Source of the DNA: Candidatus Krumholzibacteriota bacterium
GTDB taxonomy: Bacteria > Krumholzibacteriota > Krumholzibacteriia > Krumholzibacteriales > Krumholzibacteriaceae
Assembly: GCA_030630165.1 (NCBI GenBank)
Contig: DAOVNN010000179.1
Span: forward strand, 1 to 6,143
Length of the DNA stretch: 6,143 bases
Direction: 5' to 3'
Positions 1 to 6,143 of the stretch are shown in pieces. How positions within the stretch are numbered: position 1 is the stretch's first letter; each line of letters opens with the position of its first letter. The notes below the pieces were generated by a model, which saw only the letters and a list, made by a program, of their open reading frames with translations, was not told the origin of the DNA and did no database searches. Made by a program: the position numbers and the translations under genes.

Positions 1-2254
1 ACTTCATCATCATCGAGGTCTTCTCTTTCCCCATTATGTACTCGCGCTCGACTTCCTGGAAGGCTTCACGTCTCCTGCCGAGCTCCTCGCGTGCGCGTGT
101 GGAGAGCCGGGAGATCTCCTCTATCCTCTCCCTTACCGACTCCTTCTCGCTGCGCAGGGATCCGCCTTTCTTCTCGAGGCCGGCGAGATCCTTCTCGAAT
201 GCGCCTATCTCCCCTGCGAGTCTCTCGATCTCGCCTGCCCTTCCGAAGATCGATACCTCTTCTCCGGAAGAGCCGGAGAAGTAGATGCCCCTGCCCCTTG
301 CATAGAAGATACCGGAAGCGGTCACAGCGCCGACAGCGTTTCCGCCGCCCGCCGAGATGAAGGCGATCGCATTCTCAATCGTATCGAAGAGGTATATCCC
401 GTCGAGAAGCTGATCTATAGCTCTCCTCGCCCCGTCAGGCGTTTTGACGAAAGATGCGAACGGGCCGAGCATCCCGGGCGCCTCCTGCGTGTTCCCGCCG
501 GTCGCGTCCCAGCCCGGATCATCGGCGAGGAATCTCGCGCCGCCGAACTTTCCCTCGGAGAGTTCCCGTGCGAGCTCTACCGCCCCGCCGATGCTGTCGA
601 TCACTACTCCATCCATCAATCCGCCAAGCACGGCTTCGAGCGCCCTGCGGTATTCTTTTTTTGTTCCGATCATATCGGCAAGGGGACCCCTGACGCGGGA
701 ATCGCCCTTCTTGAGGATGTGCCGCGCGCCTCCGGGAAATCCTTCGAAGTCTTCCTTCATCTTTGTGAAGAGTTCGTGCCGGCTCTTCATCGCGGCGAGT
801 GATTCTTTCTTTTCCGCCGCAGCGGCGACGTTCGCGACAAGCTCGTTCTCGACCGTCTCGAGTCTCACCGTACGTTCAGTGTTCTCGGCCTCAAGAGATG
901 AGAGGACGCGCTGCGCGTCACTCAGGGCTCCTTCGCGGGCATCGCGCTCCCCGGAGAGCTGCGCTGTCTCCGATTCGAAGGAGACGATCCGCTCGCGCAG
1001 GTTGCCGGCCCTTTCGTTAAGATCGACGAGTATCTTCTCGTAATGTTCGACGCTGCTCTTGACGCGCGCCTGATCCTGGATGAAATCGAGCTGGGTCTGC
1101 TTCAGATCGATGAGCTCCACCTGGATCCGCTCCATCTTCACAGAGACTTCCTCGAACAATCCACCGAGTTTCCTGATGCTTTCCTCTTCCGAAGTAATCG
1201 ATTCGCCGGTCACTGTGACCTCTGTCGTCACTCCATCGATCCTCTCCGCGATCCGCCCGAGGCGGCTCTTCGCCTCTTCGATCTCACGGCCGGCTCGCTC
1301 GATCAGCCTTTCCGCCTCACCCTTGCGCTCGCTGAACTGGATGATCTTCTCCTCGGAGCCCTGTATCTTTCTCCTGACCTCGTAACGCTTGTTCTGCTGG
1401 TCGGTATTCTTCTTCTCCATCTCGACGAGAAGCAACTTCTCCTGCTCGACCTTCTTCTCGCTCTCATCGAGCGATACGTCGTCCCGCTCGGTCAGTTCCC
1501 GGCTGCCGGACAATTCTTTCTCGGCTTCTCTCTTCTCGGCGAGAAGCCCGGAAAGGCTCCTGCGAAGATGGACGAGCCCGTAGGCCCGGATCCTCTCGCT
1601 TATCGTGTGATACCCCCTCGCCTTGCCACCCTGGTATTTCAGGGCTCGTACGTTCTTGCCGTGCTCCTCGAGGATGTCGTCGAGTCTGAGAAGATCGTTC
1701 TCGGTGAGTTTGAGTTTTCTCTTCGCCTCCTCACGCCTCATCCTGTACTTGACGATACCGGCTGCTTCCTCGAACATCTCTCTTCGCTCGCCGTGAGCAT
1801 CGTTGAGGACATACTCGACCATCTCCTGCTCGATGACAGAGTATGAATGACTGCCGGTCCCCGTATCGGCGAAGAGTTCCCTGATGTCCTTGAGCCTGCA
1901 GGGGGATTTGTTTATAAAATACTCGCTGATACCCGACCTGTAGACCTTCCGCGTAATCGTGATCTCGGCGTAATCTATCGGGAAGGCGCCTCTCTCGTTG
2001 CTCACCGTCATGTTGACGAGCGCGAAGCCGGTCGGCTTGTGAACCTCGGTGCCGTTGAAGATGACGTTCTCCATCTTCGTGCTTCGAAGCTGCCTGGCGC
2101 TCTGTTCACCGAGCACCCACCTTACGGCATCGACGATATTTGTCTTTCCGCATCCGTTCGGTCCGAGGATGCATGTGATGCCGCTCCTCAGATTAAGTGT
2201 GGCCGGATTCATGAACGATTTGAACCCTATGATCTCCAGTCTGGAAAGACTCAC
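1..2254 (-). CDS. smc: Chromosome partition protein SMC, N-terminal ~751 residues (3' end outside window)
   Basis: Structural maintenance of chromosomes ATPase; dimers with ScpAB normally entrap and organise DNA for chromosome segregation in the nucleoid. Reading the minus strand from a GTG at 2254 gives an unbroken frame of 751 codons to the left edge. The ABC head half comes first: SRLEIIGFKSF at 4-14, Walker A GPNGCGKT at 31-38, then VDAVRWVLGEQ, and a Q-loop-type stretch SVIEQEMVEYVLN near 150 followed by MFEEAAGIVKYR. A long Glu/Lys/Arg-rich coiled coil follows to about 495. A Gly-rich hinge spans roughly 505-655, including VRGPLADMIG and RALEAVLGGLMDGVVID. The returning coil begins after SGSSGEE. 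SMCs are usually near 1,170-1,200 residues, so the second coil and the C-terminal head with the signature motif and Walker B should lie beyond position 1. The GTG start is fixed by GGAGGTG 7 nt upstream and by the family N-terminus. It is the third gene of the selA operon. The P-loop has Cys-Gly-Lys-Thr where many SMCs have Ser-Gly-Lys-Ser; it should still bind nucleotide. Confidence 0.96.
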   Translation of the reverse strand, partial: MSLSRLEIIGFKSFMNPATLNLRSGITCILGPNGCGKTNIVDAVRWVLGEQSARQLRSTKMENVIFNGTEVHKPTGFALVNMTVSNERGAFPIDYAEITITRKVYRSGISEYFINKSPCRLKDIRELFADTGTGSHSYSVIEQEMVEYVLNDAHGERREMFEEAAGIVKYRMRREEAKRKLKLTENDLLRLDDILEEHGKNVRALKYQGGKARGYHTISERIRAYGLVHLRRSLSGLLAEKREAEKELSGSRELTERDDVSLDESEKKVEQEKLLLVEMEKKNTDQQNKRYEVRRKIQGSEEKIIQFSERKGEAERLIERAGREIEEAKSRLGRIAERIDGVTTEVTVTGESITSEEESIRKLGGLFEEVSVKMERIQVELIDLKQTQLDFIQDQARVKSSVEHYEKILVDLNERAGNLRERIVSFESETAQLSGERDAREGALSDAQRVLSSLEAENTERTVRLETVENELVANVAAAAEKKESLAAMKSRHELFTKMKEDFEGFPGGARHILKKGDSRVRGPLADMIGTKKEYRRALEAVLGGLMDGVVIDSIGGAVELARELSEGKFGGARFLADDPGWDATGGNTQEAPGMLGPFASFVKTPDGARRAIDQLLDGIYLFDTIENAIAFISAGGGNAVGAVTASGIFYARGRGIYFSGSSGEEVSIFGRAGEIERLAGEIGAFEKDLAGLEKKGGSLRSEKESVRERIEEISRLSTRAREELGRRREAFQEVEREYIMGKEKTSMMMK

Positions 2255-2261
2255 CTTACAG

Positions 2262-2268
2262 CACCTCC
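2262..2268 (-). promoter_or_regulatory. Ribosome binding site of smc
   Basis: GGAGGTG on the minus strand, 7 nt before the GTG start codon at 2254, in the 31-nt gap after the stop codon of the SPOR gene. It decides the start, because no ATG is close to the conserved SMC N-terminus. Only this gap separates the two genes and I see no terminator hairpin in it, so smc is probably transcribed together with the upstream gene. Confidence 0.75.
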
Positions 2269-2285
2269 ACGCTCAATGGCGCAAA

Positions 2286-3818
2286 TCAGTTATTAGAATT
2301 CTTCAGTGTCACGACCTTCGCGTAACCTATCCGCGAAAGATCGAGAAGCTGCAGCCTCGCCGCCGCGGCCTCCTCTTTGGTTCCAAATTCTCCGACGTAG
2401 ACCCTGTACCATCTCTGGCCGCTGACTTCCTTCGTTATGACAACGGCTTCGTAACCCTTCTTCTCGAGGTAGTCGGTCTCCGTGCCTGCTCTGCTGATCT
2501 CCCTGAACGAGGCCACGTGGACCGAATAATACGAGCCTTCAGGAGCTGGCGTAACGGTACCCGGTTTCGACTCGGGCAGGGACCGATCGGTCCCTGTCTC
2601 ATCAGCGGCAGGCTCTTGTGCGGCGATCTTTTCTTCGGCAGGTTTATCCGCCGGTTTCTCGACGGGCGCCTCGGCGTCGACGTCCCCGCCGCCTGTTACG
2701 GACACGACATTATCTTCAGCCTCACCGGCCTCATTCTTCGTTCCCGAGACAGCGGTCTCATCCTGGCTGCGGTCCTTCATCTCCTTGACGTCCAGCTGCT
2801 TCTGCACCAGTTCGGCTGTCCTGCTCTCGCCTTCCTTGTTGGTTATCGACTTGTGGATCATGAACCACCAGACGAGAAAGACCACGACAAAGACAACGAC
2901 GCCCGACGTGATGATGCGCGGCAGGTTCATACCTCCGCTCCCGCGTTTACCGTCACTTTCCAGCTCGGCTGTTTTCTCGATGGCCGCCGCTTCGTACTGC
3001 TCTTCCTGTCCGTCCTCTTCCACACTTTCCGCTCCTTCTTCTGCGGGCTCGTCATCGACCGGTAACGGCGGCATGCACGGTATTTCTCCGGCTGAACCCG
3101 CTACATCCTCTCCGAAACAGACGAGTTCTGCGGGGGGAAGATCGGACCCAAGGTCCCCGAGATTTTTCTGGAACTGACCCTCCGGCATCTCCTCGAGCCT
3201 GCACGAGAGGAATATGGAATCAGCGAGTGACGCGAGCGGATTGATCGTCCCGTCATCAGTATATAGCGTCGAACAATATATGATCACACCGTGGCTTCGG
3301 CTGAGGAATTCCTTCACCTTCGTAAATTCCTTCTTCGCGAAAGGGATCGTGCGCGACACAGGGAACGAACCGGGCCCAACAACGGTCACGCCGTCAATAC
3401 CGGTCGGCTTTGCGACGGTCTTCATCGAACTGCCGTAAAGGAGAAGATCGAGAAAACCCTGATCCTCCGTGTTCTCGACAAGGCCGCTCAATCCGGGAGA
3501 GAGAAAATCGAAATCCACTATCAGAACATCCCTGCCGTGTTTTGCGAGGATATGCGATATCTGAAGAACGGCGAAGTCCCTCGCCAGCCTGTTCTCCCCG
3601 ACTGACATCGCCAGGATCGTGTGACTTCGGTCCTCGGTGAGTCTTCCCTCGATCCTCGCTCCGAGTTCGAGAAAACGGTCCAGTTCACGCGCCGATGAAA
3701 AATCTCCCGATGACATGAACGCCCTGATGTTTTCATCACCGAGCAGAATCGAGAACCCACCTTCGACGTGATCACCCCTTCGTCCTTCTTCGGACATTCC
3801 ACGTTCTTCATCGCCCAT
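2286..3818 (-). CDS. Membrane protein: degenerate ParA/MinD-like domain + TM helix + C-terminal SPOR domain
   Basis: About 510 residues. Residues ~65-250 resemble a ParA/MinD/BY-kinase (SIMIBI) P-loop domain: the helix leading to AKHGRDVLIVDFDFLSPGL (98-104 is the Walker A'-like strand), VTVVGPGSFP, then HGVIIYCSTL and LADSIFLSCR where 'DyviiDtpP...aD.vilv' is expected. The P-loop lacks GK[ST]; the region reads SVGENRLARDF, and the Walker B Asp is replaced (IIYCS), so ATP hydrolysis is unlikely. A Glu/Asp-rich segment (~255-295) precedes one hydrophobic helix at ~302-321. Then comes a Pro/Ala/Glu/Lys-rich linker and a SPOR domain at ~429-505 (YYSVHVASF ... RWYRVYVGEFGTKEEA). SPOR domains bind glycan strands lacking stem peptides at division septa. 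Inferred topology is N-terminus cytoplasmic, SPOR periplasmic, as in DamX, some of which also carry an ATPase domain. The ATG at 3818 is chosen because AAGGAG lies 8 nt upstream; a GTG at 3827 is in frame but overlaps that site. The exact family is not recognised. Confidence 0.88.
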   Translation of the reverse strand: MGDEERGMSEEGRRGDHVEGGFSILLGDENIRAFMSSGDFSSARELDRFLELGARIEGRLTEDRSHTILAMSVGENRLARDFAVLQISHILAKHGRDVLIVDFDFLSPGLSGLVENTEDQGFLDLLLYGSSMKTVAKPTGIDGVTVVGPGSFPVSRTIPFAKKEFTKVKEFLSRSHGVIIYCSTLYTDDGTINPLASLADSIFLSCRLEEMPEGQFQKNLGDLGSDLPPAELVCFGEDVAGSAGEIPCMPPLPVDDEPAEEGAESVEEDGQEEQYEAAAIEKTAELESDGKRGSGGMNLPRIITSGVVVFVVVFLVWWFMIHKSITNKEGESRTAELVQKQLDVKEMKDRSQDETAVSGTKNEAGEAEDNVVSVTGGGDVDAEAPVEKPADKPAEEKIAAQEPAADETGTDRSLPESKPGTVTPAPEGSYYSVHVASFREISRAGTETDYLEKKGYEAVVITKEVSGQRWYRVYVGEFGTKEEAAAARLQLLDLSRIGYAKVVTLKNSNN

Positions 3819-3823
3819 GTGGA

Positions 3824-5242
3824 TCACTCCTTCTCTTTCACATTCTTCATCGCCGCAGCGAGAATTTCGATAAGTATTTTTTCTTCATCGGCCGGAACCG
3901 TTCTGAGGTCCACGAATACCGAGTCGCCCCGGACCCTTGCCAGCACAGGCGGATCCAGTCCTCTGAGTTCACGTTCGAGACGCTGGGGGCCACCAGATGT
4001 GAGATTAATCTGCAAAAGCACCGTCCGCAAGGGATTAATGGGAAAGCTTCCCCCGCCGATCGACGTCTCTCCTTCGACAACCTCGATTCCGAATCCGTCA
4101 GGTACCGATGCTCCCAGTCTCTTTGCGGCGTCACGGGTGCGGGCAAGTTGAGATTCATGATCCTCCAGCATCATCCTGAGCGCCGGAATGCGGTCCGTCT
4201 CCCCGTTCCAGTAATGCACGAGGACCTGTTCGAGTCCTGCCAGCGTCATCTTGTCGATGCGAAGCGCCCTGGACATATGGTTGTCTCGCATCCTGCCGAC
4301 GAGCTGCGCATCACCGAGAAGTATCCCGGCCTGCGGCCCGCCGAGTACCTTGTCGGCGCTGAACGAAATAATATCAATACCTGTATCGAGCACTGGAAAT
4401 ATGCTTTCCTCTCCAGCAAATCCCTCGCTCTCGACCGGATAGAGGATGCCGCTCCCCTGGTCGTACATGACGGGGATATCTCTCTTCCTGCCCAGTTCGG
4501 CGAGCTCGGCGATCGAAACCTCGTCGGTATACCCGACCACCTTGTAATTGCTCGTATGCACCTTGAGGAGCAGAGTGGCTCCTTCGTCGATCGCCCTCTC
4601 GTAATCCCCGATATGCGTCCTGTTCGTCGTTCCGATCTCGATGACCCTGCCGGCGGCGCGGGCAAGGATCTCGGGAAGCCTGAAGCTCCCTCCTATTTCC
4701 ACGAGCTCGCCACGTGAGACGGCTACCGCACCGTCACGGGCGAAAGTATCGACAGCCAGCAGCACGGCGGCCGCGTTGTTGTTCACGGCGAGTGCCCCCC
4801 CGCACCCGGTAATGGCGCGGAGCAGCGCAGTGACTCTCCTCGAACGGCTCTTTCTCGTGCCGCTTTCGATATCCATCTCCAGATCGGTATATCCGGAGGC
4901 GGCTGTCAGCACCGCGGATGCCGTCGCGGAATCGAGCACCGCCCGGCCGAGGTTGGTATGGAGGATGACTCCCGTAGCGTTGATCACACGGCGCTGCCTG
5001 TCGGAGACCAGCGATCCGATCTTCCCGGCGGCCGCACCGGCAACGCTCTCAAGGATAAGGGCGGCATCATCCCCGGCTTCGATCTCACCGTTGACGATCC
5101 CTTCCCTGTAAGATTCTATCGTATCCCTTACGATACGGGTAATGCCGCGACGCGAAATGATATTGATACGCGACGCGATCCTCTCGTCCTCGAGAACCCG
5201 TTCGACCGAGGGCAATATCCTCAGAGAGGCTTTCCTGTCCAT
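3824..5242 (-). CDS. selA: L-seryl-tRNA(Sec) selenium transferase SelA
   Basis: PLP-dependent cytoplasmic enzyme converting seryl-tRNA(Sec) to selenocysteinyl-tRNA(Sec) with selenophosphate. About 472 residues from the ATG at 5242, close to E. coli SelA (463). Visible family blocks: LPSVERVL near the N-terminus, VINATGVILHTNLGRA (~86-101), NNNAAAVLL (~154), SRGELVEIGGSFRLP (~176), EIGTTNRTH (~202), KVHTSNY (~227), YDQGSG (~260), and SFSADKVLGGPQAG with the PLP lysine at about K298 (E. coli K295). The C-terminal small domain contains SIGGGSFP and ends in VFVDLRTV. The frame is intact with no missing key residue. An in-frame ATG at 5287 would add 15 basic residues unlike the family, has no Shine-Dalgarno, and would sit inside the proposed promoter, so 5242 is preferred. 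The site for 5242 is weak (AGGGG very close, AGGAGA 15 nt upstream), so the start is uncertain. First gene of the leftward operon. No selB, selD or tRNA-Sec is seen in the window. Confidence 0.95.
   Translation of the reverse strand: MDRKASLRILPSVERVLEDERIASRINIISRRGITRIVRDTIESYREGIVNGEIEAGDDAALILESVAGAAAGKIGSLVSDRQRRVINATGVILHTNLGRAVLDSATASAVLTAASGYTDLEMDIESGTRKSRSRRVTALLRAITGCGGALAVNNNAAAVLLAVDTFARDGAVAVSRGELVEIGGSFRLPEILARAAGRVIEIGTTNRTHIGDYERAIDEGATLLLKVHTSNYKVVGYTDEVSIAELAELGRKRDIPVMYDQGSGILYPVESEGFAGEESIFPVLDTGIDIISFSADKVLGGPQAGILLGDAQLVGRMRDNHMSRALRIDKMTLAGLEQVLVHYWNGETDRIPALRMMLEDHESQLARTRDAAKRLGASVPDGFGIEVVEGETSIGGGSFPINPLRTVLLQINLTSGGPQRLERELRGLDPPVLARVRGDSVFVDLRTVPADEEKILIEILAAAMKNVKEKE
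3827..3832 (-). promoter_or_regulatory. Ribosome binding site of the ParA-like/SPOR gene, inside the end of selA
   Basis: AAGGAG on the minus strand, 8 nt upstream of the ATG at 3818. It lies in the last codons of selA, whose TGA occupies 3826-3824. The arrangement suggests translational coupling. It also argues against the in-frame GTG at 3827, which overlaps this motif and has no good site of its own. Confidence 0.65.
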
Positions 5243-5277
5243 TCCACCCCTGCCCGTTCTCCTGTTAATCCTGCCAT

Positions 5278-5306
5278 TTTCTACCATATGTTGTGGTACC
5301 CGTCAA
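5278..5306 (-). promoter_or_regulatory. Candidate sigma70-type promoter of the selA operon
   Basis: On the minus strand TTGACG (5306-5301) is followed after 17 nt by TAGAAA (5283-5278): five of six and four of six matches to the -35 and -10 consensus. Transcription would start near 5271, giving a leader of about 30 nt before the ATG at 5242. Use of this promoter would exclude the upstream ATG at 5287. The match is by eye only. Confidence 0.4.
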
Positions 5307-5314
5307 CTGTTTTA

Positions 5315-5326
5315 ACAATATATTGT
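5315..5326. repeat. 12-bp perfect palindrome in AT-rich part of the divergent spacer
   Basis: ACAATATATTGT reads the same on both strands and lies just upstream of the proposed selA -35 box (9 bp away). Position and symmetry suit a dimeric regulator's operator, but AT-rich DNA often yields short palindromes by chance. No regulator gene is adjacent and no second copy was noticed. Confidence 0.35.
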
Positions 5327-5409
5327 AAGCGGGTTTGTCGGGTTTCTTTACATCTCTTTGCATGGACCCTGCAGACCGGCTGGCGCGCCTTCCCGCGGCG
5401 ACACGTAAT

Positions 5410-5439
5410 TTGCCGCTTGATGCGGGAGGGGTCTATCTG
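5410..5439 (+). promoter_or_regulatory. Weak candidate promoter for the amidase gene
   Basis: TTGCCG (5410-5415), an 18-nt spacer, then TATCTG (5434-5439) on the plus strand, about 40 nt before the amidase start. The -10 element is only a partial match. Downstream at 5453-5464 lie 5-bp inverted arms, GTAAC and GTTAC, two bases apart, which would fall in the early transcribed region. Speculative, but it is the best candidate I could find on this strand. Confidence 0.2.
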
Positions 5440-5472
5440 ATACACAGCAGATGTAACGAGTTACGGACCCCG

Positions 5473-5477
5473 GGAGG
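5473..5477 (+). promoter_or_regulatory. Ribosome binding site of the amidase gene
   Basis: GGAGG on the plus strand, 5 nt before the ATG at 5483. It is strong and fixes the start, which is followed at once by a lipoprotein signal sequence. Confidence 0.75.
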
Positions 5478-5482
5478 AACTG

Positions 5483-6143
5483 ATGAAACGCAAGATCACA
5501 ACGATGTCCATATCGATGCTGCTGGCGGCCGCTCTCCTTGCTGGCTGCGGCGGACAGAAAACTGTATACGATTCACTATACTCCGACCTGTCCGAGGATC
5601 TCTCCGTATCCGACCCCTCCGTCCTTGCGGGGCGAAGGATCGTTATCGACCCCGGACACGGCGGTGAATACGACGGAGCGATAGGCGCTGACAGCCTCAG
5701 CGAGGCCGAGGTCAATCTCGGCGTCGCCCTTTACCTCTGGGGTCTGCTCAGGGACGCGGGCGCTGAGGTCCATATGACGAGATCGTCCGACAGAGATTTT
5801 CTACCGGAGGGCGCGGCGGAATCCGGCACCGGTCTCGCCGCACTTCTGAGGGTGGATCTTACCGAGAGGATCGCCAGGGCGAACGAGTTCGAGCCGGAGG
5901 TCTTCATCTCGATCCATCACAACTCCAATATCGCTCTCGACCGCCAGAGGAACGGCGTCGAGATCTACTACAGGGGCACGGACCACGGCGCATCACTCGA
6001 GCTCGCTACCGACGTGCACACGCACCTTGCGAGAAACCTCGGCATATCAGGTACGACGATCAAGACGGGGAATTATTTTGTTCTCCGAAACTCGAAAGCC
6101 GGCGCTGCGGTACTGGGTGAGGCGAGCTATCTTTCAAATCCCC
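5483..6143 (+). CDS. N-acetylmuramoyl-L-alanine amidase (Amidase_3), lipoprotein, 3' end outside window
   Basis: Zinc-dependent amidase that cleaves the bond between N-acetylmuramic acid and the stem peptide in peptidoglycan. The first 220 residues are present. They open with MKRKITT, a hydrophobic signal core and a lipobox LAGC with Cys22, so the mature protein should be membrane-anchored outside the cytoplasm. The catalytic domain starts at ~51: RRIVIDPGHGG (zinc ligand H59), SEAEVNL (E74), MTRSSDRDF (98-106), ERIARAN (128-134), FISIHHNS (H145), and GEASYLSNP at the edge (E213, expected catalytic Glu). All expected metal and catalytic positions are present. Compared with the usual compact spacing there are about 15 extra residues between the TR..D motif and the ERI..AN helix, and SIHHN replaces the common SIHAN. 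What follows the domain is unknown. The gene is divergent from the selA operon. Its product, denuded glycan, is the ligand type expected for the SPOR protein across the spacer. A specific symbol (amiA/B/C) is not justified. Confidence 0.93.
   Translation, partial: MKRKITTMSISMLLAAALLAGCGGQKTVYDSLYSDLSEDLSVSDPSVLAGRRIVIDPGHGGEYDGAIGADSLSEAEVNLGVALYLWGLLRDAGAEVHMTRSSDRDFLPEGAAESGTGLAALLRVDLTERIARANEFEPEVFISIHHNSNIALDRQRNGVEIYYRGTDHGASLELATDVHTHLARNLGISGTTIKTGNYFVLRNSKAGAAVLGEASYLSNP

Larger units (their letters stand above)
5243..5482. other. Divergent intergenic spacer between selA and the amidase gene
   Basis: About 240 bp (195 bp if selA starts at 5287) with no convincing gene. The part nearest selA (~5287-5330) is AT-rich compared with its surroundings and carries a promoter-like sequence plus a perfect palindrome. 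The part nearest the amidase is GC-richer and ends in a strong ribosome binding site. Outward promoters for both flanking genes must lie here or nearby. I see no tRNA, riboswitch or intrinsic terminator. Confidence 0.7.

Noticed and set aside
444..1043. Plus-strand Ser/Arg-rich open frame of 199 codons
   Set aside because: Low-complexity composition antisense to the SMC hinge and coil; no support as a gene.
1043..1846. Long plus-strand open frame (267 codons) opposite smc
   Set aside because: It lies antisense to the clearly coding SMC coiled coil, is Leu/Asp-rich as expected from the complement of Glu/Lys/Ile-rich codons, and shows no domain.
2255..2285. Possible terminator or promoter between the SPOR gene and smc
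   Set aside because: The 31-nt gap holds the smc ribosome binding site and no GC-rich hairpin followed by a T run.
2622..2720. Repetitive Pro/Ala/Glu/Lys codons in the SPOR protein linker as a DNA repeat
   Set aside because: Short KPA/EKPA-type similarities are low-complexity linker composition; there is no regular nucleotide repeat unit.
2049..3065. Plus-strand open frame of 338 codons across the smc/SPOR gene junction
   Set aside because: It runs antisense through two well-supported genes, with no recognisable motif and no good ribosome binding site noted. It is a shadow of GC-rich coding DNA.
3825..3827. GTG at 3827 as start of the ParA-like/SPOR gene, overlapping the selA stop
   Set aside because: It overlaps the AAGGAG motif that is ideally spaced for the ATG at 3818; it would add only three residues.
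4148..4717. Plus-strand open frame of 189 codons inside selA
   Set aside because: Antisense to conserved SelA catalytic blocks, including the PLP-lysine region.
5335..5667. Plus-strand open frame of 110 codons covering the spacer and the amidase 5' end
   Set aside because: It overlaps the amidase in another frame. The amidase has a strong ribosome binding site, lipobox and catalytic motifs, while this frame has none. A small leader peptide in the spacer cannot be excluded but has no positive evidence.

Overview
The window looks like ordinary chromosomal housekeeping DNA from a Gram-negative-type bacterium with moderately high GC. The clues are a SPOR-domain inner-membrane protein and a lipoprotein-type cell-wall amidase, with no plasmid, phage or IS genes. 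The SMC protein carries signatures (GPNGCGKT P-loop, RSGISEYFIN, SVIEQEMVEYVLN) that remind me of SMCs from the Bacteroidetes/Chlorobi side and related candidate phyla (FCB-like groups). That placement is an impression from memory and is not certain.

Layout. Three genes run leftward (minus strand) as one likely operon: selA (about 3824-5242), a membrane protein combining a ParA/MinD-like domain with a SPOR domain (2286-3818), and smc (2254 down to the left edge, C-terminal part missing). Spacing is tight: the second gene's ribosome binding site lies inside the end of selA, and smc starts 31 nt after the second gene's stop. A spacer of about 200-240 bp (5243-5482) separates this operon from a divergent rightward gene for a zinc-dependent N-acetylmuramoyl-L-alanine amidase lipoprotein, cut by the right edge. 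The spacer holds a plausible selA promoter, an AT-rich 12-bp perfect palindrome and a short inverted repeat.

How the genes may work together. SelA makes selenocysteinyl-tRNA and is probably only a transcriptional neighbour. The other three fit a chromosome-segregation and cell-division theme. SMC organises and segregates the chromosome. The SPOR domain should bind denuded septal peptidoglycan, which is the product of amidases such as the one encoded next door. The SPOR protein's cytoplasmic domain has the fold signature of a ParA/MinD ATPase but lacks the P-loop GK[ST] residues, so it is probably a pseudo-ATPase. This ParA-like/TM/SPOR protein, lying between selA and smc, is the most interesting object here. 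No RNA gene, CRISPR array, mobile element or clear intrinsic terminator was seen.
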